Source: Shewanella maritima
Lineage (GTDB): Bacteria > Pseudomonadota > Gammaproteobacteria > Enterobacterales > Shewanellaceae
Direction of reading: 5' to 3'
Assembly (NCBI RefSeq): GCF_004295345.1
Contig: NZ_CP036200.1
Coordinates: 1,674,001-1,738,000, forward strand
DNA length: 64,000 nt
Below are positions 16,951 through 26,858 of this stretch, piece by piece. Under the pieces are notes generated by a model, which saw nothing but the letters and a program-made list of their open reading frames with translations, searched no databases and was not told the origin of the DNA. The position numbers and the translations under genes were made by a program. The stretch's first letter is position 1, and every line of letters starts with the position of its first letter.

Positions 16951-16996
16951 ATACCAATCAGCATAAGAATGTGATCATTCTTATGCTGATTGGTAT
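16951..16996. repeat. 46-bp near-perfect palindrome of the ATACCAATCAGC repeat family
   Basis: ATACCAATCAGCATAAGAAT reads into its own reverse complement, giving a 21-bp stem with a 4-nt loop. It lies between the convergent ompA-like and pyrC genes. Related sequences begin at 38756 and 45599. It has no T-run, so it is probably a dispersed palindromic element rather than a dedicated terminator, though it could stop transcription. Confidence 0.75.
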
Positions 16997-17028
16997 TAAA
17001 CAAAATTAGCAAACGCTTTCAAACAAAA

Positions 17029-17052
17029 AAGCCAGCAACTATGCTGGCTTTC
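17029..17052 (-). terminator. Terminator of pyrC
   Basis: AAAGCCAGCA pairs with TGCTGGCTTT around a 4-nt loop. On the minus strand it is followed by a T-run (TTTTTTG). It lies just beyond the pyrC stop. Confidence 0.8.
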
Positions 17053-17075
17053 AAATTTCCGTTAACCGGTTAGTA

Positions 17076-18110
17076 TTATGCTTTTACCTTCCACTTAACC
17101 GTTTCACCGGCAAAGAAAGGCACAATTGGATTACCGTTTGGCAAAATGATTTGCTCTGGTACCACCCAGTCTTCCTTCACAAGCGTGACTGTACCTGTGT
17201 TACGAGGCAGGCCGTAGAAGTCTGCACCGTGATGGCTGGCAAAACCTTCTAACTTATCTAGCACGCCCAAATCATCAAATACTTGCGCATAAAGCTCTAG
17301 GGCAGACCAAGCACTGTAGCAACCAGCGCAGCCACAAGCTGACTCTTTACGGTGCTTCTCATGCGGCGCAGAATCTGTACCTAGGAAGAATTTCTTCGAG
17401 CCTGTCGCAACCGCTTTTTGCAATGCTTCCTGGTGAATGTTGCGCTTAAGCACTGGCAAGCAGAAGTTGTGTGGGCGTACGCCACCAACTAATAAATCAT
17501 TGCGGTTAAGCAACAAGTGCTGCGGCGTAATGGTAGCGGCAATATTGTCAGCAGCATCAGCCACAAACTCAGCAGCATCTTTAGTGGTAATGTGCTCAAA
17601 CACGACTTTCAAGTTCGGCATCGCTTTCACAATGCGCGACATGTAACGATCGATAAATACCTTCTCGCGATCGAAAATATCAATGTGTGACTCAGTCACT
17701 TCACCGTGAATAAGCAGCAACATACCTTGCTCAGCCATGACTTCAAAGATTGGGAATAAAGCATCAAGCGCTTTGACCGCTGCATCTGAGTTGGTAGTTG
17801 CACCAGCTGGATATAATTTTGCAGCAACAACGCCAGCGGCTTTAGCATCAATGATGTCTTGCGCTGTGGTGTTATTGGTTAAAAATAGCGTCATTAGTGG
17901 CTCAAACTCACGACCTTGTGGGCGCGCAGCATTAATGCGATCGCGGTAGTCAGATGCCATTTGAGCAGTGGTCACTGGTGGTACAAGGTTAGGCATAACA
18001 ATCGCACGTTTAAATAGTCGCGCCGTTGCTGGAACCGTTTCACCTAGCATGTCGCCATCGCGAAAGTGTAGGTGCCAATCATCTGGAGTGGTAATGGTCA
18101 ATTGAGTCAT
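17076..18110 (-). CDS. pyrC: Dihydroorotase, class II
   Basis: The 344-aa enzyme of pyrimidine biosynthesis interconverts carbamoyl-aspartate and dihydroorotate. The metal ligands are visible: [10 protein letters not shown] near residue 11, [13 protein letters not shown] near 96 (the lysine expected to be carboxylated), LLIHGEVT near 137, FEHITT near 170 and [11 protein letters not shown] near 240. Length matches the E. coli enzyme (348 aa). It is a single gene with its own terminator. Confidence 0.97.
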   Translation of the reverse strand: MTQLTITTPDDWHLHFRDGDMLGETVPATARLFKRAIVMPNLVPPVTTAQMASDYRDRINAARPQGREFEPLMTLFLTNNTTAQDIIDAKAAGVVAAKLYPAGATTNSDAAVKALDALFPIFEVMAEQGMLLLIHGEVTESHIDIFDREKVFIDRYMSRIVKAMPNLKVVFEHITTKDAAEFVADAADNIAATITPQHLLLNRNDLLVGGVRPHNFCLPVLKRNIHQEALQKAVATGSKKFFLGTDSAPHEKHRKESACGCAGCYSAWSALELYAQVFDDLGVLDKLEGFASHHGADFYGLPRNTGTVTLVKEDWVVPEQIILPNGNPIVPFFAGETVKWKVKA

Positions 18111-18307
18111 TGTTTGCCCTTATTTGCTGCAACCGATAATTGGGGCGCTATTTTGCCTTAAAAGGCGCTAACTTAATAGTCGTTAAAGCCGTTAAGTGAC
18201 TTTGCTGTAGCAAAAAATACATCACGGCGATTGAGTTAAAAACACTTGCTCAACCATTAGAATTTTTGCCATGATGCCAACAGCTTACATAACGCTAGGA
18301 CGCTGCC

Positions 18308-19441
18308 ATGACTAATCGTAGGTTTTCAAACACACTCGCTTTAAAATCACTTATCTTAGCGACTTCTGCTTTGGGTATTAGCATGCTTAGCGCTGCTAGC
18401 CATGCGCTACCGCTTGAAAAGATTAAGTTGCCACCTGGCTTTAGTATTTCACTGTATGCAGAAAACGTAGAAAACGCGCGGCAAATGGCCCTAGGCAATA
18501 AGGGGACGGTTTTTGTTGGTAGTCGCCGTGCAGGTAACGTGTATGCACTAATCGACACCAATCAAGACTTTAAAGCCGACAAGCAAATCCGGATCGCCAG
18601 CGATTTATTTATGCCATCTGGCCTTGCCTACCACCAAGGTGATTTATATGTCGCTGAGGTAGACAAAATCTGGCACTATCGCGACATCGAAAACAGTCTG
18701 CCAAACATTCCCGCGCCTGAGCTGGTTTATAACAAACTACCTAATGATCGCCACCATGGATGGAAGAATATTAAATTTGGCCCCGATGGCCTGTTATATG
18801 TACCTGTGGGTGCACCTTGTAATGTGTGTGACGATCCACTGCCCTATTCATCGATTTTCAAGCTCGATGTCACCACTAAACAGGCCACCACTGTTGCGCA
18901 AGGTGTACGCAACAGCGTCGGTTTTGACTTCCACCCGCAAACTGGAGAGCTTTGGTTTACCGACAATGGTCGCGACATGATGGGCGATGATTTGCCTGAT
19001 GATGAGTTAAATAGGGTGACAACGCAGGGGCAACATTTTGGCTTCCCTTATGTGCACAATGCTGACGTGAAAGACCCAGAGTTTTATGATGCTGCCAAAG
19101 CGAAACTAAATACTCCGCCTGAGCTAAATTTGGGCGCGCACGTTGCCGCTTTAGGAATGGAATTCTATTTAGGCAAGCAATTCCCTGCGCAGTACCAGGG
19201 CAGCATTTTTATCGCCCAGCATGGCTCGTGGAATCGCAGCAGTAAAGTGGGCTATCGGGTAATGCAAGTCACCTTAGATGGCAGCAAGGTAAAAGAATAC
19301 AAGCCCTTTGCCACAGGCTGGCTACAAGGCGAACAAAGCTGGGGTCGACCTGTTGCCGTGCTAACGTTAAATGATGGCTCACTTCTAGTGTCAGATGATG
19401 CTGCCAATGCGGTTTATCGAATTAGCTATCAGGCCCCTTAA
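18308..19441 (+). CDS. PQQ-dependent-type sugar (sorbosone/aldose) dehydrogenase family protein
   Basis: The 377-aa exported protein has a signal peptide (ILATSALGISMLSAASHA) and a six-bladed beta-propeller typical of glucose/sorbosone dehydrogenases. Propeller motifs include GLAYHQGDLYVAEVDKIW, HHGWKNIKFGPDGLLYVPVG with catalytic-type His, FDFHPQTGELWFTDNGRD and a final FIAQHGSWNRSSKVG. It would act in the periplasm. The substrate cannot be told from sequence. The CNVCDD pair at about 175-180 may form a disulphide. The gene stands alone, divergent from pyrC. Confidence 0.88.
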   Translation: MTNRRFSNTLALKSLILATSALGISMLSAASHALPLEKIKLPPGFSISLYAENVENARQMALGNKGTVFVGSRRAGNVYALIDTNQDFKADKQIRIASDLFMPSGLAYHQGDLYVAEVDKIWHYRDIENSLPNIPAPELVYNKLPNDRHHGWKNIKFGPDGLLYVPVGAPCNVCDDPLPYSSIFKLDVTTKQATTVAQGVRNSVGFDFHPQTGELWFTDNGRDMMGDDLPDDELNRVTTQGQHFGFPYVHNADVKDPEFYDAAKAKLNTPPELNLGAHVAALGMEFYLGKQFPAQYQGSIFIAQHGSWNRSSKVGYRVMQVTLDGSKVKEYKPFATGWLQGEQSWGRPVAVLTLNDGSLLVSDDAANAVYRISYQAP

Positions 19442-19625
19442 CCTAAACTAGAGCAGCCTAAACTAGAGCTGCCTAAACACAGCATAACAAGGGCCTAGGT
19501 ATCAGGCTCAAAAAAACCACTTTGACCATGTGCTATAGCGGCATCGATCCTGGCACAGGGGCAAAGTGGCTTAAATCATTACATACAGCGCGTAGCTCAC
19601 TCTATTACAAAATGAGCGACGTCAG

Positions 19626-20153
19626 CTACTCACCAAAGTAATAGTCATACTCTTCAATCAATGACCTTACTTCGGGGTCAGCTTGTACCTGCTCAATAAA
19701 TTGCTCAGCGGTGGTCATCACCCAAACTAGCTCATCACCATCTAGGCGATGTAAGTCTTCAGCTTGATACATATTGGCCGCTTCAGTGAAGTTTTCACGA
19801 TACTCAATTGCTGCTATCACTTGATTTTGCACCGTCAACTCATAAGTCAGTACAAAATCATTGTTGGTGACCACAGGTAAAATACCGAGCGAGCCACCGG
19901 CTAGAATTGCCGAGGTAAAACCTGCAGCAGAGCCACCAGCTGTGTTTTCAGTACGGTAACGCACAATTAAACGTATCGGCGTGCCAAAGTTTTCTTTATC
20001 AAGATTACTAAACACCTCAGACTGTTTTAGCTTGTCGTAAAGCTCGTCAGCTCCAATGTAACTGGTGTAATTTAATGGCGGTAAGGCAATCTTCTCAGCA
20101 ACAGCATTAGCAGACATCAGAGTTAGTGCCGCAGCCATAATTAGTTTTTTCAT
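19626..20153 (-). CDS. Small exported protein next to a trypsin-like lipoprotein
   Basis: The chosen start is the ATG at 20153, with GAGGG upstream; a TTG 15 nt earlier is less likely. The 175-aa product has a signal peptide (MKKLIMAAALTLMSANAVAE). Residues about 60-110 include FGTPIRLIVRYRTENTAGG and a glycine-rich hydrophobic AGFTSAILAGGSLGILPVV that could insert in a membrane. The family is not recognised. The gene lies 15 nt downstream of the broken protease gene on the same strand, so the two are probably co-expressed. Confidence 0.75.
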   Translation of the reverse strand: MKKLIMAAALTLMSANAVAEKIALPPLNYTSYIGADELYDKLKQSEVFSNLDKENFGTPIRLIVRYRTENTAGGSAAGFTSAILAGGSLGILPVVTNNDFVLTYELTVQNQVIAAIEYRENFTEAANMYQAEDLHRLDGDELVWVMTTAEQFIEQVQADPEVRSLIEEYDYYFGE

Positions 20154-20168
20154 TTGCTTGGCCCTCAA

Positions 20169-21388
20169 TTATTGATAGCAGTTGAGTTGAACAACCGAGC
20201 CGAGCGCGGCTTGATTTGCAACCTCAATGTTGCCGTTTTTGTTGGCTTCAACCTTGCTGTAATTAACGCCGTGCTTGTCTAGGAATTTAGCTGCGTACTT
20301 AGCTTCAAGTGCAAAGTTAACATTTTGCGGCAGAACGCCCGCTTCAATCATCTTGGCTGAGTTTAGTGTGCTAACTGCAATACCTAATAATTCACCGCCC
20401 TCAGAAACAACAGGCCCGCCACTTGAGCCAGGCTGAATTGGCGCCGAGAACTGGAACTGCCCATCGCACCTTTCAATGCCGTTTTTGAACTAATATTGCC
20501 TCGGGTTAGATTGGGCGATGCGGCGAGTAGGCCTTGTAGTGGATAACCTACATTGGTAACGGTTTCACCCAAATGAAACTTACCATCAATGCGAAAAGGC
20601 AAGTGCTGCTCTACCTGCTGGTGACTATCAATGACCGCCAAATCCAGCAATGCAGATTTAGCCGTAATACTCACTTGCTGCATTTCATCACCTAGTTTCA
20701 TCTTGGTAACCAGACAGTTATCCAATACATGGGCAGCAGTGAGTAGCTGACCATTTTCATTGATATAAAATCCGGTACCTGTGCTTACCGGTTTTTCAAG
20801 ATTTACTAGGTCATTGGTGTTCACATCAGCTAAAGCGAGCTCGGCAGCGAATTTGGTTGCTGTTGGCTGCAGTTTGTTTAGCACGTCAACCAGAATCAAT
20901 TGCGTCGCGCGCAAGCTCGCATTATAAAAAGCGGTGTTGCTTGAAATATTACCAATGGCATTGTCATACTCTTTCTCACCTTCACGGATCACCTTTTGAT
21001 TGGCATCCAACACGCGGTATTTCATCGTCATTACCGCATCACCAGAATCAAAACTCCACTTAGGTTCCATGTCGATTAGTAAACCGACTTGAGTATCACT
21101 CTTAGGATCAAAAGCCAGCGCGTTTGGGAAGTAAGCTTTTACAGCAGCTTCAACGCCATTTTTTAAACCTTTGCCTGGCTCGACCCAAACGTTCCAATTG
21201 TCTAAATAAAAACGATGCTCAGTTGCAGATTTAGGCAGGTAGTAAGCAATTTGTGTGGTGTTTGGCACTTCCACACTCTTACTGACTTTGACGCCTTTTG
21301 GCAGTTTGTTGGCTTTAATTTTTGTGCTTTGACAGCCTGCTACAGTCAAGCTAACTGCCAGCATCATAATTGCTGCGGGTATTTTCAT
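20169..21388 (-). CDS. Trypsin-like (DegP/HtrA-type) lipoprotein protease, frameshifted
   Basis: The frame from 21388 encodes a lipoprotein signal (lipobox VAGC), an unrecognised domain (about 30-190), then a trypsin-like domain with GTGFYINENGQLLTAAHVLD (catalytic His) and ALLDLAVIDS (catalytic Asp). It shifts near 20454 and ends at 20384. In the next frame, one base away, the fold continues as QFSAPIQPGSSGGPVVSEGG (catalytic Ser in GSSGGP) and runs to a stop at 20169. The full product would be about 406 aa. One base, probably G in plus-strand CTGGAAC at 20451-20457, is missing. Otherwise it looks functional, so error or recent mutation are both possible. Confidence 0.85.
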
Positions 21389-21816
21389 GTTGCTCCCTTA
21401 ACATAATAAAGTCGGGGTCTACGCCCCTTTGCTGATTAAAGTGACCGCTTAATCAGTCTTCATCAACAAGCGCTATAGCTCTGGCTAAATAGCACTTACT
21501 AATTAACTTCCTCTTAGGATTTACGCCCAAGTTAACAAGCTGGCAACATACTAGCACTTACCTAGACAGACAAAAAGAGACCAAATGTAATCAACCATGG
21601 TTAACACACTGAATTAGTAACACTTTACCGAACAACAACCTATAAATGAGTTTCAAAACCTTGAGCTGCAGCTAGGTTTATAAAATTAACCATAAATAAA
21701 GACTACATGTAATTGAGAGCCTCGGTGATTGAGATAGAATGTAATGTTAACTTATTAAAATTAAACAGTTAATTTCTTAATCGCTAATATAGCGACACTG
21801 ATACAAAGGGGTTTAA
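21389..21816. other. Intergenic region upstream of the BI-1-like gene
   Basis: This 428-nt divergent spacer lies between the protease gene and the BI-1-like gene. I found no gene, clear hairpin terminator or repeat. An A/T-rich stretch around 21740-21790 could hold the plus-strand promoter, but no convincing -35/-10 pair was found. Confidence 0.45.
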
Positions 21817-22476
21817 ATGAATGACAGTGTTTGGGAGCGAGTATCTAGCAGCGCGCCTGAAGTCAATCCAGCAATTTATAATCTGATCATCGGCCTTACC
21901 CTATGCTGGGGATTTGGAGTTAACTGGTATATGGTTTCAACCATAGATCCAGCATTAATCGATAGCGTCAACCCGCTGTTGTTTCTCATTGGTTACTTTG
22001 CTTCATGTATGTTGGGGGTATATTTGTTCAATACTTCTGATAAGCCAATTGTCAGCTTTATCGGCTATAACCTAGTTGTGGTGCCGTTTGGGTTAATCGT
22101 TAACCTAGTTGTCAGTGAGTACAGCCAAGACATTGTAATTGAGGCAATTCGCGTTACCGGGCTCGTCACCATCGCCATGATGTGTTTGGGCACCTTGTTT
22201 CCGCAATTCTTCCAAAGAATTGAGGGCGTACTATTTATCGCACTGCTTTTAGTGGTGATCGTTGAGCTAATTGAAATCTTTATTTTTGGTATTCACCACG
22301 ATTTTATCGACTGGATAGTGGTATTGATCTTTTGTGGTTATATTGGCCTTGATTGGGGACGAGCGAATCAAATTCCTAAAACTGTCGATAACGCCATCGA
22401 TAGCGCGGCAGCCTTATACATGGATATCATTAATCTATTCTTGCGGATTCTACGCATTCTTGGCCGCAAAGATTAG
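21817..22476 (+). CDS. Bax inhibitor-1-like (YccA/US12-type) membrane protein
   Basis: The 219-aa protein has about seven hydrophobic segments, starting near residue 20 (IYNLIIGLTLCWGFGVNWY), and a charged C-terminus. The closing segment DNAIDSAAALYMDIINLFLR matches the conserved end of the BI-1 (Bax inhibitor-1) family. It should be an inner-membrane protein; bacterial members are linked to calcium leak or membrane protein quality control. The start is supported by an AAGGGG motif 9 nt upstream. It is monocistronic. Confidence 0.82.
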   Translation: MNDSVWERVSSSAPEVNPAIYNLIIGLTLCWGFGVNWYMVSTIDPALIDSVNPLLFLIGYFASCMLGVYLFNTSDKPIVSFIGYNLVVVPFGLIVNLVVSEYSQDIVIEAIRVTGLVTIAMMCLGTLFPQFFQRIEGVLFIALLLVVIVELIEIFIFGIHHDFIDWIVVLIFCGYIGLDWGRANQIPKTVDNAIDSAAALYMDIINLFLRILRILGRKD

Positions 22477-22542
22477 CGGCATAATATAAAAATGAGGGAC
22501 GATGCCCTGTCAAACTAGGCTAGGGCACCCTCAACAAGCAAA

Positions 22543-23289
22543 TTAAGACTTAAACACTTTAGCCAATTTAGATTTGGTAGCTCGCCAATGAGTCGCTGGC
22601 GTTGTGGGCGCCAGACTTACTAGGTGTAGATAATCCTCATGGGTAATTGCTACTTCTCCACCATGAGCCAAAATCACTTTGCTTGGTCGCAGCTGTTCTA
22701 TTTTCTGCAGCGAGTTTTTATAACGATTGGGGTAAAAAACTGGAAATGGTGGGATAAATTTATTCTTTACCTGCACAGCCAAATCGGCGACATACACGGT
22801 TTTAGTCGGCTGATGAAACAATGAAATGTCTCTGTCGGTATGGCCTTGAGTTTCAACTACCTGCCATTGTTCAAAGTCAGGGATCAAATCACCATCACTC
22901 AACAAGTAATCAGCCTGTAGGCGTGGCCAATACCAAATGTTTTTTCGTGGCTTTTTTAAACGGCTAGCTACCCATTTAGTCAGTAAAATATCACTAACGA
23001 ACATGCACCAACCATCAAACCCACTGTACCAATTGCCTGTGACATTAGCAGTGATAATTTTACAGCCATAACGTGCTTTTAGCTGATTTGCAGCACCAGC
23101 ATGGTCAGGATGCATATGGGTGACCACTACGGCTTTGAGATCGGATATTGGCCGCTGCAAATCAAGGGTGATGTAATCATGAATTCTGTCCACATCGGCT
23201 TTACAACAACCATCTAGCAACAAAATCTTATCGTCGTACACCGCGAAATAAATAGATTGGATGTAACCTTGTATGTGCTTGAGCTGCAT
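22543..23289 (-). CDS. Metallo-beta-lactamase-fold hydrolase
   Basis: From the ATG at 23289 (a TTG 45 nt upstream is less likely) the product is 248 aa. The zinc-binding motif VVTHMHPDHAG gives HxHxDH. Further ligands are probably the His of GHTDRD, the Asp of VYVADLAV and the His of LAHGGE. No signal peptide is seen, so it is cytoplasmic. The glyoxalase II-like superfamily covers thioesterases, lactonases and others, and the substrate cannot be assigned. Confidence 0.88.
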   Translation of the reverse strand: MQLKHIQGYIQSIYFAVYDDKILLLDGCCKADVDRIHDYITLDLQRPISDLKAVVVTHMHPDHAGAANQLKARYGCKIITANVTGNWYSGFDGWCMFVSDILLTKWVASRLKKPRKNIWYWPRLQADYLLSDGDLIPDFEQWQVVETQGHTDRDISLFHQPTKTVYVADLAVQVKNKFIPPFPVFYPNRYKNSLQKIEQLRPSKVILAHGGEVAITHEDYLHLVSLAPTTPATHWRATKSKLAKVFKS

Positions 23290-23585
23290 TAATTCATTAT
23301 ATTTGTTGATTATTCTAGCCAGTGTAACAAGCAAAGGTTGAAATTTGTACTAACAAAATCTGCTTAAAATCCGTACTTTTTCCGCTAGATAACAAGTGCC
23401 CAAACAGCAACAAGCATATTCACAGCTAACTTGTAAGATAAACATCCAGCTAAATCTACCCAAGCTTACACATTGTGAGTTTGGTCAATAAAGTCACCGG
23501 CAAAACGCCATACAGTAATGTCTGTTACTCACAACGATTACTTACAAGAACTATTTATAACTAGCTGTATTCAAGGAAGTTAGCT

Positions 23586-23861
23586 ATGCGCTGCCCACAT
23601 TGCGATAAGGTGTTTCCCTTTTTCACCCTCGGGTTAAAAACAAAAGGACCACAAAAGTTATGCCCACACTGCAACAAAACCATGTTGCTCTACTTTAACT
23701 CTAAAGTGGCTGCACTTTGGTTTGCACTACTGTTTCCGCTACAAGTGTTCATCTTTAAACCCACTGTTATCGGCTGGGGCTACAACGGCACCTTATCAAC
23801 AGGAATAGTCGCTGCTACCTGGCTGTACCTGTCACTTAGGCTTAAAAAGCCCGGTGAGTAA
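23586..23861 (+). CDS. Small zinc-ribbon membrane protein
   Basis: The 91-aa protein begins MRCPHCDKVF and has a second CPHC pair, giving a CxxC...CxxC zinc ribbon, followed by two hydrophobic helices at about 42-60 and 68-85. An AAGGAAG Shine-Dalgarno lies upstream. The function is unknown. Confidence 0.75.
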   Translation: MRCPHCDKVFPFFTLGLKTKGPQKLCPHCNKTMLLYFNSKVAALWFALLFPLQVFIFKPTVIGWGYNGTLSTGIVAATWLYLSLRLKKPGE

Positions 23862-23964
23862 ACGCTTCGTTTAATCATCTTCATTGGGTTACACTTTGAA
23901 ACACTAGCTAGCACAAAATACTACGCAAATTCATATACATAGCAGTAACAACCATTATCCATCT

Positions 23965-23984
23965 AACGTGATCAAAATCACATT
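23965..23984. promoter_or_regulatory. Candidate CRP binding site
   Basis: AACGTGATCAAAATCACATT closely fits the CRP consensus TGTGA-N6-TCACA: the left arm is CGTGA and the right arm TCACA. It lies about 170 nt upstream of the small lipoprotein gene at 24156. Regulation of that gene is inferred. Confidence 0.6.
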
Positions 23985-24155
23985 ACCTTACACTGTATTG
24001 ATTAATACTCTCTGTGAATTTTTTGGGTGAATGATGTTAATTGTTTGCATCACTTTCACTAGCTTTAATCAACTCCCCTGGATGCGATAAGCCTTAAAGG
24101 TCAAATACCAAAAACTAATGACCACTATAAATCGCAGTAGTTTCAAGGAATAACA

Positions 24156-24446
24156 ATGAAAATAAAAGCACTTTCTACGGCATTATTATCTATGGTGCTA
24201 GCCACCGCTTGCCAATCAACTGACTCGCACCACACAACAATCGACAAGACCAAAATCGCGGCACTTGAGCTAGGTAAAGTAAACGCTGAAAAAGTTATCC
24301 AACTGGTGGGGCAACCAGCAAAGATTGCGATAAACCCAGACGACACTAAGGTATTTAAATACCACACAGCACCAAACCAAGAGTCTTACCTGATGTTTAC
24401 CGAAGATGGCATGCTAGACAAAATCGTATTTGAAGAAGCCCACTAG
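24156..24446 (+). CDS. Small lipoprotein
   Basis: The 96-aa product has a lipoprotein signal (MKIKALSTALLSMVLATAC, lipobox ATAC). The mature part (KVIQLVGQPAKI, then YHTAPNQESYLMFTEDGMLD) resembles the short BamE/SmpA-type beta fold in which a gate-like segment precedes G-Q-P, but similarity is weak. An AAGGAATAAC ribosome-binding site precedes the ATG. A CRP-like site lies upstream, and a strong bidirectional terminator follows. Confidence 0.75.
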   Translation: MKIKALSTALLSMVLATACQSTDSHHTTIDKTKIAALELGKVNAEKVIQLVGQPAKIAINPDDTKVFKYHTAPNQESYLMFTEDGMLDKIVFEEAH

Positions 24447-24462
24447 CACTTGCCCAATGCGC

Positions 24463-24495
24463 AAAAAAAGGAGCACAAATTGTGCTCCTTTTTTA
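24463..24495. terminator. Bidirectional terminator
   Basis: AAAAAAGGAGCACAA pairs with TTGTGCTCCTTTTTT around a very short loop. T-runs on both strands serve both the lipoprotein gene and the converging membrane-protein gene. Confidence 0.88.
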
Positions 24496-24531
24496 ATTGA
24501 TAAACTTAAGCTCTATAAGCTAAGTAATCGA

Positions 24532-26436
24532 TTATGCCGGTGTTGAAGCTTGTTCGTCAGCTTCGGCCTCTTGACGTAATAAAGCTGCGGCCTCTTCCTC
24601 TTGCTTAGCAATGGCTAGCGGCTCATTACTTTGCATTGGGATTGCACGCGATTGCTCATTAATCTCATGGATTTGCGATGCATTACGTAGGTCGCGCTCG
24701 CTGGTGATGGCGGCAATTGACTCGCGGTCTTTAATAAAGCTCATCACATCATGACGTATGCTATCTAGTGATTGATCAGCCTTGTGCATTTCCATGATGT
24801 AACGTGGATGCTCTAGGTTTCTCATACCTGTTGCTGCAAAGGTGCTTGATACCGCTTCAGTGACTACCACCCAAGGCGTGATACTAGAGCGCACTAAAGT
24901 ATTCTCCGAACGGGTTGAATCATGGATGCCCGTACCTGTCGAAATACGTGACTCAGTAAACGTGCCCTCAACTTTCATGTAAATTAGCTGGCTAACAAAC
25001 TGCATTTCAGCAAAGAACAAGTGAGCTGCATTTGCCAACATGTGAGCAAAAGCGCGCAGTAAAATACCCACTAACACCAGATGAATAATCGTTCCTAGCA
25101 TGCCGCTCAACATCGATACCTGCTCTGGCGATGATTGCTTAACAATCACCTCTAGCGGCACACCTTCAACCACGCGGTATAAATCTACCACGCTAAAGGC
25201 CAGCCACACAGTCAGAATTGACGCGCCAATAAATAGTAAGTTACCTAAGAGCAAGCTAAGCATGCGCATTGCACCAAAAGCAGCGCCTAAGTCCATTGGC
25301 TTAAATCTTGGCTGGATCTCTTGCAGCATTTCGCCACGGAAGTTGCCCTTTCCTTCAACTTGCTCATTTAGCTCAGGTTCAAGCCCTTGATATACGCGGT
25401 TAGGCACTTCTTTATAACGTCTATTTGCCATCACCAGATTATCAAGGTTAATGAAAATCTCGTTAGGGTGAATCGACTCTTGCCAGTTATCACGCAGTTC
25501 TGACACTTCAACTTTTGGATCAGATAAAGCCAGACGCTTAAAAATCATCACACTAATAAATACTGAGCTAACAATTGCACCAAGCAAAATAGCAGCAAAG
25601 TAAGCCCAGGCGTGAAAGTCTGGCAAGAACTGGATAATTTGCTCAAGATCTCTAATGCTGATGCGGTTCGCTTGCATTACATAAGCGATACTAGTGGCAA
25701 TCACTACAGGGAAAATAATCGCACCAGCAATCACTTTAGTCAGCTCTTTGGTACCCATTGCAGGAATATTGCGATCCGCGCTGCGACCAATAGCTCTGCC
25801 GGCACTACGCCATACACTAATCAAGTATAGGGTTAATACAACTGAATAAATCGGGAAAGCAAACTCGCCTACCTCACCGGCAAAACCAGCTAAAGACACA
25901 AAAGCGGTCAATGCAAATGCTGCCAGTGCAACAATGGTTTTCACCCAAGCACCGAATAAACGCTGCGCCATGTTGCGCACCGGATAAGGCATAAAGGTTA
26001 AGCGCGGGAAAATAGTATGCACGAGACGAGCAAGAAACCCCTGAGGCTCCACAAAAGTCACGTTTTTTCGACCAACTAGCATTTCGATAAGGCGCTGCTT
26101 GCTATAAGCAACATAGCCAGCTTCATGCTCCGCCGTCGTTGACTCTGAGCGACTATAATTGCGAGCTAACGAGGTTGGGTGGTTACGACCGACAAAATAG
26201 CGCATCATTGCAATCACGCCGCCAGTGGTTACCTTTAAACCCGCGCCTAACAGCACTAAACCGAATAAAACTAAAATCCACCCAATTACCGCGCTTTCTT
26301 TAACAATAGCTGCGGCTTCAATAAGTAAATACACACCCAAAGCGGTGGTAAGCAACCCACGCAGAGAAGTCACTGCGCCTTCCTTTTTAAATGGGTTTTT
26401 CAACCCGAGATCAATCGATCCGTAATCAAATGCCAT
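24532..26436 (-). CDS. Large multi-pass membrane protein of unknown function
   Basis: The 634-aa protein has about eight hydrophobic segments: two near residues 25-75, two near 165-210, then near 235-255, 280-310, 395-425 and 450-475. The C-terminal 150 residues are soluble, with a helical acidic Gln/Glu/Ala-rich end (KQEEEAAALLRQEAEADE). I do not recognise a family. A Gly/Arg-rich RSAGRAIGRSADRNIPAM loop lies near 212-230. It is monocistronic and converges on the terminator above. Confidence 0.8.
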   Translation of the reverse strand: MAFDYGSIDLGLKNPFKKEGAVTSLRGLLTTALGVYLLIEAAAIVKESAVIGWILVLFGLVLLGAGLKVTTGGVIAMMRYFVGRNHPTSLARNYSRSESTTAEHEAGYVAYSKQRLIEMLVGRKNVTFVEPQGFLARLVHTIFPRLTFMPYPVRNMAQRLFGAWVKTIVALAAFALTAFVSLAGFAGEVGEFAFPIYSVVLTLYLISVWRSAGRAIGRSADRNIPAMGTKELTKVIAGAIIFPVVIATSIAYVMQANRISIRDLEQIIQFLPDFHAWAYFAAILLGAIVSSVFISVMIFKRLALSDPKVEVSELRDNWQESIHPNEIFINLDNLVMANRRYKEVPNRVYQGLEPELNEQVEGKGNFRGEMLQEIQPRFKPMDLGAAFGAMRMLSLLLGNLLFIGASILTVWLAFSVVDLYRVVEGVPLEVIVKQSSPEQVSMLSGMLGTIIHLVLVGILLRAFAHMLANAAHLFFAEMQFVSQLIYMKVEGTFTESRISTGTGIHDSTRSENTLVRSSITPWVVVTEAVSSTFAATGMRNLEHPRYIMEMHKADQSLDSIRHDVMSFIKDRESIAAITSERDLRNASQIHEINEQSRAIPMQSNEPLAIAKQEEEAAALLRQEAEADEQASTPA

Positions 26437-26858
26437 GCTGTAAAATACTCCACATAGGTAAATATTTTTAAACTATAAAATCACAAAAAATTCTATCGCA
26501 GTTACTGTTTCACAACAAAGAATTTATTTTATTTTCATAGTTTTATATCAAGATACAACTAAATTAGCTTAGCGCGATACTTAATAATCACTGTATATGT
26601 ATTAAGAAATATCAAATTTGAGTGAAGCAAACAGCTGACACCAACGCGTTGGAAAACCGCAATTTAAATTATTTATTTGCTAAGGCAGGAGTAAATAGAC
26701 ATCAACAAGCTGATATCGAGGTCTATTTAGTCGACTGAACGTGCTGAAGACAAAGATATGAGTGAAAATGAGACAACAAAAAACCAGCCATTCTTGTGAA
26801 TAGGCTGGTTTTTTATTTCTTACTGTTAGCGAGCTATAGCCTAACTAACTAGTAGCAA
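26437..26858. other. Intergenic region between the membrane protein and lysS
   Basis: The 422 nt hold the lysS terminator near the right end and otherwise AT-rich sequence, presumably with the membrane-protein promoter. No gene or repeat was found. Confidence 0.5.
26778..26816 (-). terminator. Terminator of the prfB-lysS unit
   Basis: AAAACCAGCC pairs with GGCTGGTTTT around a loop of about 14 nt that contains a small inner stem (ATTC/GAAT). There are T-runs on both strands. It lies about 45 nt beyond the lysS stop. Confidence 0.75.
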
